64,000 bases of DNA from the NCBI GenBank assembly GCA_937920345.1, contig CALGVA010000073.1, positions 84,250-148,249 on the forward strand, given 5' to 3'. The translations under genes were made by a program, and so were the position numbers. Of this stretch, positions 35,429 through 43,990 are shown piece after piece. Every line of letters starts with the position of its first letter. The stretch's first letter is position 1. The notes under the pieces were generated by a model. That model had not been told where the DNA came from. It did no database searches and worked only from the letters and a program-made list of their open reading frames with translations. The stretch comes from an uncultured Lachnospiraceae bacterium. GTDB lineage: Bacteria; Bacillota; Clostridia; Lachnospirales; Lachnospiraceae.

Positions 35429-36448
35429 ATGAAAACAGATAAGACAGATATTTTGGCATTACTCAGAAACAGTGGAGATTACGTGTCAGGGCAGCAGTTG
35501 TGCGACCGTTTCGGCGTGACAAGAACGGCGGTCTGGAAGGTGATCAATCAGCTTAAGGAAGAGGGCTATGAGATCGAATCGGTTTCCGGCAGAGGTTACC
35601 GACTGGCGGAAGAGCCCGGGGACATCCTGTCAGAGAGCGAGATTGTCAGCAGGCTGCACACGAAATGGGCGGGCAGGAAAGTGTATTATCATGATGTGAC
35701 GGGCTCCACCAACAATGATGCGAAGCGCTGCGGCGAGGAGGGTGATCCTCACGGTACCGTGGTGGTGGCGGATATTCAGAACGCTGGCAAGGGACGCCGC
35801 GGCAGAGGATGGCAGACACTGTCCGGAACCGCGCTTGCTTTTACCATATTGCTGCGGCCGGAGTTTGCACCGGACAGGGCTTCCATGATCACGCTCGTGA
35901 TGGCGCTCAGCGTGGCAGAGGCAGTGGAAGAGGTTCTGGCAGACGCAGAGGAGGCTGTGACAACCATTAAGTGGCCGAATGACATCGTGTTGAATAGGAA
36001 GAAAATATGCGGCATGCTGACGGAAATGACAATGACGCCGGAAATGGACGAGATCCAGTATGTTGTGGTCGGTGCGGGTGTCAATGTGAATAATGCAGTG
36101 CCGGAAGAGTTTCAGGAAGAGATCCGGAAGACGGCTACTTCCCTTAAGATCGAGACGGGGCGTCATATCAGCAGAGCAGGACTGCTTGAAAAAGTGCTCC
36201 TCAGATTTGAAGATAACTATGCTGTGTTCCTGGAGACGCTGGACATGTCGCGGCTGCGGGAGGCTTATGAGCATCATCTGCAGGGCATTGGAGGCGAGGT
36301 CAGGGTGCTCGATCCTGCCGGGGAGTACACAGGGATATCCCACGGCATCGATGATAGGGGCGAGTTGATTGTCGAGAAGGAAAATGGAGAAAAAGTACTT
36401 GTCTACGCCGGAGAAGTATCGGTGCGCGGGCTGTACGGGTATGTATAA
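35429..36448 (+). CDS. birA: Bifunctional biotin--[acetyl-CoA-carboxylase] ligase/biotin operon repressor
   Basis: A 339-residue protein. The N-terminal winged helix (about 1-65: VSGQQLCDRFGVTRTAVWKVINQL) would bind biotin operators. The catalytic domain contains the GSTNNDAK segment, the biotinyl-AMP loop GKGRRGRGWQ, IKWPNDIVLNRKKICGMLTE with the catalytic Lys, and a C-terminal SH3-like domain (GISHGIDDRGELIVEKENG). It attaches biotin to carrier proteins and, with the HTH, probably also represses biotin genes. No biotin synthesis genes or BirA operator were recognised nearby. Co-transcribed with argF by spacing. Confidence 0.95.
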   Translation: MKTDKTDILALLRNSGDYVSGQQLCDRFGVTRTAVWKVINQLKEEGYEIESVSGRGYRLAEEPGDILSESEIVSRLHTKWAGRKVYYHDVTGSTNNDAKRCGEEGDPHGTVVVADIQNAGKGRRGRGWQTLSGTALAFTILLRPEFAPDRASMITLVMALSVAEAVEEVLADAEEAVTTIKWPNDIVLNRKKICGMLTEMTMTPEMDEIQYVVVGAGVNVNNAVPEEFQEEIRKTATSLKIETGRHISRAGLLEKVLLRFEDNYAVFLETLDMSRLREAYEHHLQGIGGEVRVLDPAGEYTGISHGIDDRGELIVEKENGEKVLVYAGEVSVRGLYGYV

Positions 36449-36549
36449 AACATGTAACAGAGGAGTCATAAGCAGCCCTGACGTACAGGGAAGCTTGTAA
36501 TGCAAGGGTCGGGGAACCGTACTGTGGAGGGTCTGCAGTACGTACAGGT

Positions 36550-36909
36550 ATGGATATGGGTGAGAATCGGGATAACAGGGTAGTGCTGTGCGGCGCGAAT
36601 GCCTACGAACAGAAATATTATTTCAATGAGCAGTTTGCGGGGATTCCGGAGTCAATTAAGGAAGAACTCCATGTGATCTGCGTGCTGTTTACCGAAGAGG
36701 TAGGGGGTGTCTTCACGATTGTCTTCGAGGAGGACGGCAGTATCTCACTGGAGACGAATGCGGAGGAGGACGATCTGCTCTATGATGAGATCAGCAGCGG
36801 GCTTCTGGTAGGAGAAATCCGAAGGAACAGGCAGGAACTGCTGGAGTCGCTGCAGTTGTATTACAGGGTGTTTGTTCTGCATGACCGGACTGTGCTGGAA
36901 GAAGGATAA
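36550..36909 (+). CDS. DUF6145-like conserved hypothetical protein
   Basis: A 119-residue acidic cytosolic protein. It begins with NRVVLCGANAYEQKYYFNEQF, followed by a mid-segment GVFTIVFEEDGSISLETNAEEDDLLYDEI, features I associate with DUF6145 of Clostridia. No catalytic residues are recognisable. It precedes dusB in the same direction (91-base gap). The start could be 36550 or the second ATG at 36556; the ribosome site is weak. The 101-base gap upstream carries nested short inverted repeats, including CGTACTG/CAGTACG, directly before the start. Confidence 0.7.
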   Translation: MDMGENRDNRVVLCGANAYEQKYYFNEQFAGIPESIKEELHVICVLFTEEVGGVFTIVFEEDGSISLETNAEEDDLLYDEISSGLLVGEIRRNRQELLESLQLYYRVFVLHDRTVLEEG

Positions 36910-37000
36910 TACCCTGTGCCGGCGGTGTGTTTCAGTGCCGGCCGGAGCGCAGAGCGGGATTATAACGGAATGGATACCGGAATGAAGGGATACAGGCGGG

Positions 37001-37975
37001 ATGAGTGATTTACTGCACAAGCTGACGATTGGCAGCGTTACCTTGGACAATAATATTATACTGGCTCCCATGGCAGGCGTGACAGACCTGCCTTTTCGTT
37101 TGCTGTGCAGTGAGCATGGAGCGGGCATGTGCTGTATGGAGATGGTCAGCGCCAAGGCGATTTTATATAAAAATAAAAACACGGAAAGTCTGCTTGAGAT
37201 CCATCCGCAGGAGGGGCCGGTATCCCTGCAGTTATTCGGCTCAGACCCGAAGATCATGAGTGAGATGGCCAGACAGATCGAGGACAGACCTTTTGACATT
37301 CTGGATATTAATATGGGCTGTCCCGTGCCGAAAGTGGTGAATAACGGAGAAGGATCGGCGCTGATGAAAGAACCGGATCTGGTTGCCGAAATAGTGTCGG
37401 CAGTGACTCGATTAGTCAATAAGCCGGTGACGGTCAAGATCCGCAAAGGATTTGACGAAGCCCATGTCAATGCCGTGGAGATCGCAAAGATTGCAGAGCA
37501 GGCAGGCGCGGCGGCGGTGGCGGTGCACGGCAGGACGAGAGAGCAGTACTATGCCGGCGAGGCGGATTGGGAGATTCTGGCGAAGGTGAAGGCGAGCGTG
37601 TCCATTCCGGTGATCGGCAACGGCGACGTCACGGACGGTGCCAGTGCGGAAAGAATGCTGTGTGAGACGGGATGCGACGGCGTAATGGTGGGGAGAGCCG
37701 CCAGAGGCAATCCGTGGCTGTTTCGGCAGATCGGGGCGTATCTGTGTGACGGGACGGAAGCAGAGCCGCCGACGCGGGAGGAGATTAAGGAGATGATTCT
37801 GCGCCATGCAGAGCTGCAGCTTGCATGTAAGGGGGAATATACGGGGATACGGGAGATGCGTAAGCATGTGTCCTGGTATACGGCAGGACTGCCGCATTCC
37901 GCCAGACTGCGGCAGAGCGTGAATATGGTGGAGAGCTTCGAGGAACTGAGACGGCTGGTGGAGGAGGAATTTTGA
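37001..37975 (+). CDS. dusB: tRNA-dihydrouridine synthase B
   Basis: A 324-residue FMN enzyme reducing U to dihydrouridine in tRNA. It has all DusB signatures: ILAPMAGVTDLPFR, MEMVSAKA, LQLFGSDP, DINMGCPVPKVVNNGEGSALM with the catalytic cysteine, VTVKIRKGFD, AVHGRTREQYY, VIGNGDV and VMVGRAARGNPWLF. It is clearly different from the repeat-bearing Dus gene at 1.3-2.4 kb. The ribosome site ACAGGCGGG is modest. In many bacteria dusB is near fis; here the downstream neighbours are an unknown gene, greA and lysS, a common order in Clostridia. Confidence 0.95.
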   Translation: MSDLLHKLTIGSVTLDNNIILAPMAGVTDLPFRLLCSEHGAGMCCMEMVSAKAILYKNKNTESLLEIHPQEGPVSLQLFGSDPKIMSEMARQIEDRPFDILDINMGCPVPKVVNNGEGSALMKEPDLVAEIVSAVTRLVNKPVTVKIRKGFDEAHVNAVEIAKIAEQAGAAAVAVHGRTREQYYAGEADWEILAKVKASVSIPVIGNGDVTDGASAERMLCETGCDGVMVGRAARGNPWLFRQIGAYLCDGTEAEPPTREEIKEMILRHAELQLACKGEYTGIREMRKHVSWYTAGLPHSARLRQSVNMVESFEELRRLVEEEF

Positions 37976-38016
37976 ATACTATGCCTGCATAGCGGATTAC
38001 GGGCGTTCCGCCCTAT

Positions 38017-38081
38017 AGAAATAATGATATAAAACGCTCTTAGTGAGCGAGCTCCCACGAGCATTTTATATCATTATTTCT
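38017..38081. repeat. Long intergenic hairpin
   Basis: Two 23-base arms (38017-38039 and 38059-38081) are inverted complements with a single mismatch, around a 19-base loop that itself contains GCTC/GAGC pairs. A small GGGCG/CGCCC hairpin (38001-38013) precedes it. It lies between dusB and the next gene and has no T run, so it is not a plain terminator. Confidence 0.85.
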
Positions 38082-38115
38082 GCATGGCAGAATGGGTGGG
38101 CGCATATATTAATGC

Positions 38116-39045
38116 ATGGAACGGGAGAAGATTATTTATTATTATCCGATGCAGGAACGAAATGCAAAAAGAGGTCGTGCGTATGCGGCAAAGAGGCGCT
38201 GGTTTCAGGAGGCAGAGCTGGACGCGCAAAATGCGGACGAGATAACGGCAAAACCGCAGGAGTTCGAGGTGATCGGCTGTGTGATACCGCCTTTTTACTA
38301 CAGAAACAAAGTGTGGAAACCGCAGGTTCTGTCTGAGGCGATGGAGCGTGTGCCGCGGCGTGTGGAGGGTATGACGGATACGTGGATTCACCCGCAGATC
38401 GCGGCGATGCTGACGGCGGAATATGAAGGCCGGTTTGCGACGCGCAGGGAGACCATACAGATGGTGACGGCACAGATCGTCCGTCAGTATGCGGCGCAGA
38501 CGATCGGGGCGTGCGGGGAGGCGGTAGTGCTCTTGGGCGCGCCGGCGGATACGGATCTGCAGATGGACATGACCAGGGAACTTTTACTGCCCTACCTGCC
38601 CAGGATCAACAGGCTGCTGATCTTCTATGAGGAGATTGCAGAGACGGATATCTGGATGGAATTAGGCAGCCATCTGGACGAGTATTATTATGAATACGGG
38701 CTGGTGCCCCAGCTGGAGCCGTATGTGACGTCTTACGGTGCAGGAACGGCGGATATCTGTGCCGGGCCGCAGCATGTGACAGAGGGGCAGGCTGAGAATC
38801 CCGTAGGGATTCAGGAACGGCACTGCATCCTGAAGTGCGGAAAACCGCGCTGCAGCGGTATGATCCTGGATTACAGCAGACAGTTCCGGTATCCTAAAAT
38901 TATGCCGGAGAGCAAGGCGGTCTATATTGATATTGTGTCCGAAGCGGAAAAAGAATGTCTGCTCGGACGAAAAACCCCTTGGATTCCATACATCTCACCG
39001 TTAAAATACCTTGACACTATAGTAAAAAGTGGGTATGATAGTTAA
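38116..39045 (+). CDS. Hypothetical protein, 309 residues
   Basis: A cytosolic protein without membrane helices or a signal peptide. The N-terminus is basic (KRGRAYAAKRRW) and the central part (about 110-190) alternates strands and helices with VVLLGAPADTD and RLLIFYEE, suggesting an alpha/beta fold. Near the C-terminus three cysteines are clustered (C-x3-C-x4-C, about residues 240-248), a possible metal site or disulfide cluster. I cannot place it in a named family. The last 35 bases overlap the promoter of greA. It is in a dusB-x-greA-lysS order. The start is uncertain since no strong ribosome site is visible. Confidence 0.65.
   Translation: MEREKIIYYYPMQERNAKRGRAYAAKRRWFQEAELDAQNADEITAKPQEFEVIGCVIPPFYYRNKVWKPQVLSEAMERVPRRVEGMTDTWIHPQIAAMLTAEYEGRFATRRETIQMVTAQIVRQYAAQTIGACGEAVVLLGAPADTDLQMDMTRELLLPYLPRINRLLIFYEEIAETDIWMELGSHLDEYYYEYGLVPQLEPYVTSYGAGTADICAGPQHVTEGQAENPVGIQERHCILKCGKPRCSGMILDYSRQFRYPKIMPESKAVYIDIVSEAEKECLLGRKTPWIPYISPLKYLDTIVKSGYDS
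39011..39039 (+). promoter_or_regulatory. greA-lysS promoter inside the preceding gene
   Basis: A perfect TTGACA (39011-39016), 17-base spacer, TATGAT (39034-39039), all within the last codons of the 309-residue gene. Leader about 180 bases. Confidence 0.7.
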
Positions 39046-39225
39046 GTTATAAAATCAAGAAATTGCAGGAAACCGCATAATACCTGATTGTATATGTAAT
39101 AATGGATGCAGGTTACACGAGAAATATGGACCGGAGCAGAACGGTGTGCGCCGGATAGCAGGATTAAAACGAAATATAAATGTATAACAATATAGTAACA
39201 ATATATGGAGAAAGGGAGAATTACC

Positions 39226-39708
39226 ATGCAGGAGAAGAAAAACATCTTAACGTATGAAGGCTTGAGAAAATATGAGGACGAGCTGCACGATCTGAAGGTC
39301 GTAAAACGTAAGGAAGTTGCGCAGAAAATCAAGGAAGCAAGAGAGCAGGGCGATCTGTCCGAGAATGCCGAGTACGATGCGGCAAAAGACGAGCAGCGCG
39401 ATATTGAGGCAAGGATTGAAGAACTGGAGAAGATTCTGAAGAATGCGGAAGTAGTCGTGGAGGATGAAGTAGACTTAGATAAGATTAACATCGGCTGTCT
39501 CGTGAAGATTCTGGATATGGAATATAATGAGGAACTGGAATATAAGATCGTAGGTTCTACCGAGGCAAACAGCCTGAAAGGCAAGATCTCCAATGAATCT
39601 CCTGTGGGAAAAGCGCTGATCGGCGCAAAAGTCGGCGATACGGTGGATGTTGAGACACAGGCGGGCGTGATCAAGTATAAGGTGCTTGAGATCCAGAGAT
39701 CCAACTGA
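39226..39708 (+). CDS. greA: Transcription elongation factor GreA
   Basis: A 160-residue factor that rescues backtracked RNA polymerase by stimulating transcript cleavage. The N-terminal coiled coil (about 10-75) carries the tip acidic residues in DLSENAEYDAAKDEQ, the GreA signature, and the C-terminal FKBP-like domain runs from about 85 with ISNESPVGKALIGAKVGD. Start 39226 is set by GGGAG at 39214-39218. lysS follows 113 bases later in the same direction, a frequent pair in Firmicutes. Confidence 0.97.
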   Translation: MQEKKNILTYEGLRKYEDELHDLKVVKRKEVAQKIKEAREQGDLSENAEYDAAKDEQRDIEARIEELEKILKNAEVVVEDEVDLDKINIGCLVKILDMEYNEELEYKIVGSTEANSLKGKISNESPVGKALIGAKVGDTVDVETQAGVIKYKVLEIQRSN

Positions 39709-39821
39709 TCGGTTCAATAGGGAAATCACAAATAACAGAAATGCGTTTTTTTATAAATTAGAAATATAATTATGTAAGGTTTATGTAAGGCATAACAATA
39801 GAGAAAGGTGTAGGTGTTGAC

Positions 39822-41972
39822 ATGGCAGAAGCACAGAATCGGGGAAAAGAACAGCAGGAACAGGATATCAACCAGCTTCTGAAAGTGAGACGGGAAAAAC
39901 TCGCTGCACTGCAGGAGAGTGGCAAAGATCCTTTTCAGATCACAAAATACGATGTGACCCATCACAGTCAGGAGATCAAGGACAATTATGACGCGCTGGA
40001 AGGCAAAAAAGTCTCTATCGCGGGCCGCGTGATGTCCAAGCGCATTATGGGCAAGGCTTCTTTCTGTAACGTGCAGGATCTGCAGGGCGATATCCAGTGC
40101 TATGTGGCGAGAGACAGCATCGGTGAAGAACCCTATGCCGAATTTAAAAAATATGACGTGGGTGACATTGTCGGCATCGAGGGTGAAGTATTTACCACGA
40201 AAACAGGCGAGATTTCCCTTCACGTGGAGAAAATGACACTCCTGTCAAAAAGTCTCCAGATCCTGCCGGAGAAGTATCACGGACTGGTAAACACGGATAT
40301 CCGTTACCGTCAGAGATATACTGACCTGATCATGAACGAGGATGTGAAGAAGACCTTTGTCATGCGTTCTAAGATTATCAGTTCCATCAGACGCTATCTG
40401 GACGGACAGGGATTTCTCGAAGTGGAGACGCCCATGCTCGTGTCCAATGCGGGCGGTGCGGCGGCAAGACCTTTTGAGACACACTATAATGCGCTGGACG
40501 AGGACGTGAAACTTCGTATTTCACTGGAATTATATCTGAAAAGACTGATCGTGGGCGGCATGGAGAGAGTCTATGAGATCGGACGCGTTTTCCGGAACGA
40601 AGGACTGGACGCGAGACATAACCCTGAATTTACACTGATGGAATTGTATCAGGCTTATACGGACTATTACGGGATGATGGATCTGACCGAAAATATGTTC
40701 CGCCATGTGGCGGGGGAAGTGTGCGGCACGACCACCGTTCCTTACGGCGATGTGGAGATCGACCTTGGCAGTCCCTTCGCGCGCATGACGATGACAGAAG
40801 CGGTGAAGAAATATGCCGGCGTGGATTTCGATGAAATCAAAGATACTGCAGAGGCGAAGAAGATTGCCGATGAAAAAGGCGTTCATTATGAGGACAGACA
40901 CACGAAAGGCGATATCCTGAATCTGTTCTTCGAGGAATATGTGGAGGAACATCTGGTACAGCCGACTTTCATCATGGATCACCCCATCGAGATCTCTCCG
41001 CTGACCAAGAAGAAACCGGACAAGCCGGATTACGTGGAGCGTTTTGAACTGTTTATTACGGGCCGCGAGATGTGTAACGCTTATTCTGAATTAAATGATC
41101 CCATTGACCAGAGAGAGCGTTTCAAGGCTCAGGAAGCGGCGCTGGCAGCAGGCGATGAAGAGGCCAATACTACCGATGAAGACTTTATGAATGCGCTGGA
41201 AATCGGTATGCCCCCCACGGGCGGTATCGGCTACGGTATCGACAGACTGGTGATGTTACTGACCAATTCGCCGGCAATCCGCGATGTTTTGCTCTTCCCG
41301 ACCATGAAAAGTCTGGATAAAGCACAGGACAAAAAAGCGGCAGACCGCGGGAAGAATGAAAAGAAAACAGCCGGCCAGGCAGCGAAGACAAGCAAGGTTA
41401 CAAGAGAGCAGGCGCTTGATCTGCTGAAGAAATATAACAAAGAGCCTTTTCATATCCAGCACGCGCTGACCGTGGAAGGCGTCATGCGCTGGTTTGCGAA
41501 AGAACTGGGCTATGGAGAGGAAGAAGAGTTCTGGGGAATTACCGGACTTTTGCATGATATCGACTTCGAGCTTTATCCGGAGGAGCACTGTAAGAAAGCA
41601 CCGGAGCTTCTGCGCGAAGGCGGTGTGGGCGAGGACATGATCTATGCGGTCTGCTCCCACGGCTACGGACTCTGCAGTGAGGAAGAACCTAAGCTGGAGA
41701 TGGAAAAGGTGCTCTTCGCATCCGACGAACTGACCGGTCTGATCTGGTCCTGTGCGCTCATGCGCCCGTCCAGGAGCACCATGGATCTGGAAGTCAAGAG
41801 CCTGAAAAAGAAATTCAAGGATAAGAAATTTGCGGCAGGCTGTTCCAGAGATGTGATTGCACAGGGCGCCGAAATGCTGGGCTGGGAACTGGATGATCTG
41901 TTCGACAAGACGATCCTGGCGATGAGAAGCTGCGAGGCGACTGTGGCCGAGGCGATGGAAGAAAAGGCATAA
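39822..41972 (+). CDS. lysS: Lysyl-tRNA synthetase (class II) with C-terminal HD-domain fusion
   Basis: A 716-residue protein. Residues about 15-500 are a complete class II LysRS: OB-fold anticodon domain (VSIAGRVMSKRIMGKASFCNVQD), motif 1 (VETPMLVSNAGGAAARPF), motif 2 (VYEIGRVFRNEGLDARHNPEFT) and motif 3 (GIGYGIDRLVMLLT). A Lys/Ala-rich linker (about 500-535) leads to an extra domain of about 180 residues with HD-phosphohydrolase features: FHIQHALTV, the GLLHDIDFELYPEEHC metal motif and FASDELTGLIW. LysRS normally ends near 500, so this is a fusion in a continuous frame. The HD function (nucleotide or alarmone hydrolysis) is unknown. Confidence 0.92.
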   Translation: MAEAQNRGKEQQEQDINQLLKVRREKLAALQESGKDPFQITKYDVTHHSQEIKDNYDALEGKKVSIAGRVMSKRIMGKASFCNVQDLQGDIQCYVARDSIGEEPYAEFKKYDVGDIVGIEGEVFTTKTGEISLHVEKMTLLSKSLQILPEKYHGLVNTDIRYRQRYTDLIMNEDVKKTFVMRSKIISSIRRYLDGQGFLEVETPMLVSNAGGAAARPFETHYNALDEDVKLRISLELYLKRLIVGGMERVYEIGRVFRNEGLDARHNPEFTLMELYQAYTDYYGMMDLTENMFRHVAGEVCGTTTVPYGDVEIDLGSPFARMTMTEAVKKYAGVDFDEIKDTAEAKKIADEKGVHYEDRHTKGDILNLFFEEYVEEHLVQPTFIMDHPIEISPLTKKKPDKPDYVERFELFITGREMCNAYSELNDPIDQRERFKAQEAALAAGDEEANTTDEDFMNALEIGMPPTGGIGYGIDRLVMLLTNSPAIRDVLLFPTMKSLDKAQDKKAADRGKNEKKTAGQAAKTSKVTREQALDLLKKYNKEPFHIQHALTVEGVMRWFAKELGYGEEEEFWGITGLLHDIDFELYPEEHCKKAPELLREGGVGEDMIYAVCSHGYGLCSEEEPKLEMEKVLFASDELTGLIWSCALMRPSRSTMDLEVKSLKKKFKDKKFAAGCSRDVIAQGAEMLGWELDDLFDKTILAMRSCEATVAEAMEEKA

Positions 41973-42209
41973 GGAAATATTGAAAATTGTAAACAGGAGC
42001 GGATCGAACGGCGAGAGCCAGGAGATCCGCTTTGTTGTGTCTTTCCGACCTGACTTTCTGACCTGATCTGTGGAAAAGGATTGGTCATCGGTTAGAAATG
42101 TGATATGATTTATTGCAAAGAGAAGTTTAGGTTGTACATATCAGCGGAATGTTTGAAGTTTTTAAAGACAGGACATACACAATTGTGTTGAAAAAAGGAG
42201 GAAATCATT

Positions 42210-42890
42210 ATGCAGTACAGAATCATCGGAGACACAATGCCGGCAGTGGAGGTGCTCTTTGACGCACCGGGAGAATCCATGTATACACAGTCGGGCGGAA
42301 TGGCGTGGATGACAGAAGGAATCACCATGGATTCCAACATGAGAGGCGGGCTCGGAAAGAGTATCGGCAGAATGTTCTCGGGAGAATCAATGTTTATGGC
42401 AACTTATAAGGCGGAGCGCCCGGGCGCAATGGTAGCCTTTGCGTCCACAGTTGCCGGAGAGGTACTTCCCGTGGATGTGGGAGCAAACGGCGGACTGATC
42501 TGCCAGAAAGGCGCATTTCTCTGCGCACAGGAGACGGTAAACCTGAACATAACCTTTACAAAGAAATTCTCTGCAGGACTGTTCGGCGGAGAAGGATTTA
42601 TCCTGCAGGATATCAGCGGCAGCGGCATGGTATTCTTGGAGATCGACGGAAATAAAGTAGAGAAAAATCTGGCGCCCGGCGAAGTCATCAAAGTGGACAC
42701 GGGAAATGTGGTCGCTTTCGAGCGGAGCGTGCGGTATGAGATCGAAACGGTGAAGGGACTGAAGAATATTTTCCTGGGCGGCGAGGGACTGTTCCTGACG
42801 AAACTGACCGGACCGGGCAAGGTGATCCTGCAGACACAGAACTTTAACGAGTTTGCGGGAAGGATTGCCGGATTTATCCCTACGAGGTAG
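42210..42890 (+). CDS. AIM24/TIGR00266 family protein
   Basis: A 226-residue all-beta protein, family AIM24 (TIGR00266), with no established function in bacteria. Glycine-rich strands repeat through the sequence (MRGGLGKSIGRMFSGESMF, GANGGLICQKGAFLCA, LFGGEGFILQDISGSGMVFLE, FLGGEGLFLTKLTGPGKVILQT), the internal pseudo-repeat typical of this fold. No signal peptide. AAAGGAGG precedes the start. It is followed by an intrinsic terminator and closes the housekeeping part of the window. Confidence 0.9.
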   Translation: MQYRIIGDTMPAVEVLFDAPGESMYTQSGGMAWMTEGITMDSNMRGGLGKSIGRMFSGESMFMATYKAERPGAMVAFASTVAGEVLPVDVGANGGLICQKGAFLCAQETVNLNITFTKKFSAGLFGGEGFILQDISGSGMVFLEIDGNKVEKNLAPGEVIKVDTGNVVAFERSVRYEIETVKGLKNIFLGGEGLFLTKLTGPGKVILQTQNFNEFAGRIAGFIPTR

Positions 42891-42990
42891 AGGCGGAAAG
42901 GTGTGCAGGAGATTATTGGGTTTGAAAATATATTGCTGAACATACATTGACTGCCCGGCGGGAGCGGTGCGACGGGGAATTTGCATTCAG

Positions 42991-43024
42991 GAAGACTGAG
43001 GTTTGAGCCTTGGTCTTCTTTTTT
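42991..43024 (+). terminator. Intrinsic terminator after the AIM24 gene
   Basis: GAAGACTGAGG (42991-43001) pairs with CCTTGGTCTTC (43008-43018) with two mismatches or wobbles, followed by seven or eight T. It separates the AIM24 gene from the regulated toxin-like operon. Confidence 0.8.
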
Positions 43025-43034
43025 AACAAAAACT

Positions 43035-43098
43035 TATATGTAACATATGTTACATATAACATTGACACACAATAAACTTAAATGTAAAATATGTTACA
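43035..43098 (+). promoter_or_regulatory. Promoter with two palindromic operators upstream of the HTH-ART gene
   Basis: A perfect 24-bp palindrome spans 43035-43058 with core TGTAACATATGTTACA. The same core with one change lies at 43083-43098, its centre 44 bp away (about four helical turns). Between them TTGACA (43062-43067), a 17-base spacer and TAAAAT (43085-43090) form a strong promoter whose -10 is inside the second palindrome. Flanking AAACTTA/TAAGTTT extends the symmetry. This is the layout of an autorepressed gene. Confidence 0.8.
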
Positions 43099-43129
43099 AA
43101 TAAGTTTTGCAGAAAAGAGGACGAACAGG

Positions 43130-43990
43130 ATGAAGGAATTTCCGTTTTGGAAAGACGTAGAAATTGTACAAGGACTGCTTGATATGACAACAGAAGAATT
43201 GGCGGCCGTGATCGGTGTATCCAGGATGACCCTGAATCGATGGAAAAACGGTGAGGGCGAGGTATCGGAAGCTGGTATGGCGGCATTTTACAGCATGGCA
43301 TTTCAAAAAAAGATTCATTTGAATAAAATAAAAGAGCAGCTCTATCAGGAGGATTATGCAGACGATTCACATGCGGTTCTGTTTCATGGAGCAAAAACAA
43401 ATATAGAAGGGGAATTGAGCCTGCTGAAATCGAGAGCCAACAATGACTTCGGACAGGGCCTTTACTGTGGTGAGAGTCTGGAACAGTCGGCTATGTTTGT
43501 GTCAAATTTCCCAAAGTCATCTCTGTATATTGTAAATTTTGACCGGAGCGGGCTGAACTGTAAAAAATTCAGGGTCGACCGCGAATGGATGCTCACCATC
43601 GCTTATTTCAGAGGGCGTTTAAAAGAATATGAGCAATCTCCAGCAGTGCATGAATTAATTCAGAATATTCAGGACATAGACTATATTATAGCACCCATTG
43701 CGGATAACAGAATGTTTGAGATCATTGACAGCTTTATCGACGGAGAAATTACGGACGTCCAGTGCAGACACTGCCTGTCTGCAACAAATCTTGGTAATCA
43801 GTATGTCTTTACAACACAGAGAGCGCTGGATCAGGTAAAAATACTGACACACTGCTATCTGGCACAGGAAGAAAAGATGTACTATCTGGAATCCAGAAAA
43901 GAATCTGAGGAGGTAAACCGTGATAAAGTAAAAGTGGCGAGAAAACAATACCGGGGGCAGGGACATTATATTGAGGAGATTTTGCAATGA
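43130..43990 (+). CDS. HTH domain fused to DUF3990-type (ADP-ribosyltransferase-like) domain, putative toxin/regulator
   Basis: A 286-residue protein. Residues about 18-45 form an XRE-like helix-turn-helix (TEELAAVIGVSRMTLNRWKNGEG). Residues 82-240 resemble DUF3990, which I recall as part of the ADP-ribosyltransferase superfamily: LFHGAK (H86), NDFGQGLY (Y112) and NQYVF (Q224) would be the positions of an H-Y-E/Q triad. A basic tail follows. I chose ATG 43130 because AAGAGGA precedes it; the ATG at 43091 lies inside the operator. The next gene overlaps by four bases (ATGA). It is likely autoregulated through the palindromes at 43035-43098. The catalytic role is inferred. Confidence 0.7.
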   Translation: MKEFPFWKDVEIVQGLLDMTTEELAAVIGVSRMTLNRWKNGEGEVSEAGMAAFYSMAFQKKIHLNKIKEQLYQEDYADDSHAVLFHGAKTNIEGELSLLKSRANNDFGQGLYCGESLEQSAMFVSNFPKSSLYIVNFDRSGLNCKKFRVDREWMLTIAYFRGRLKEYEQSPAVHELIQNIQDIDYIIAPIADNRMFEIIDSFIDGEITDVQCRHCLSATNLGNQYVFTTQRALDQVKILTHCYLAQEEKMYYLESRKESEEVNRDKVKVARKQYRGQGHYIEEILQ

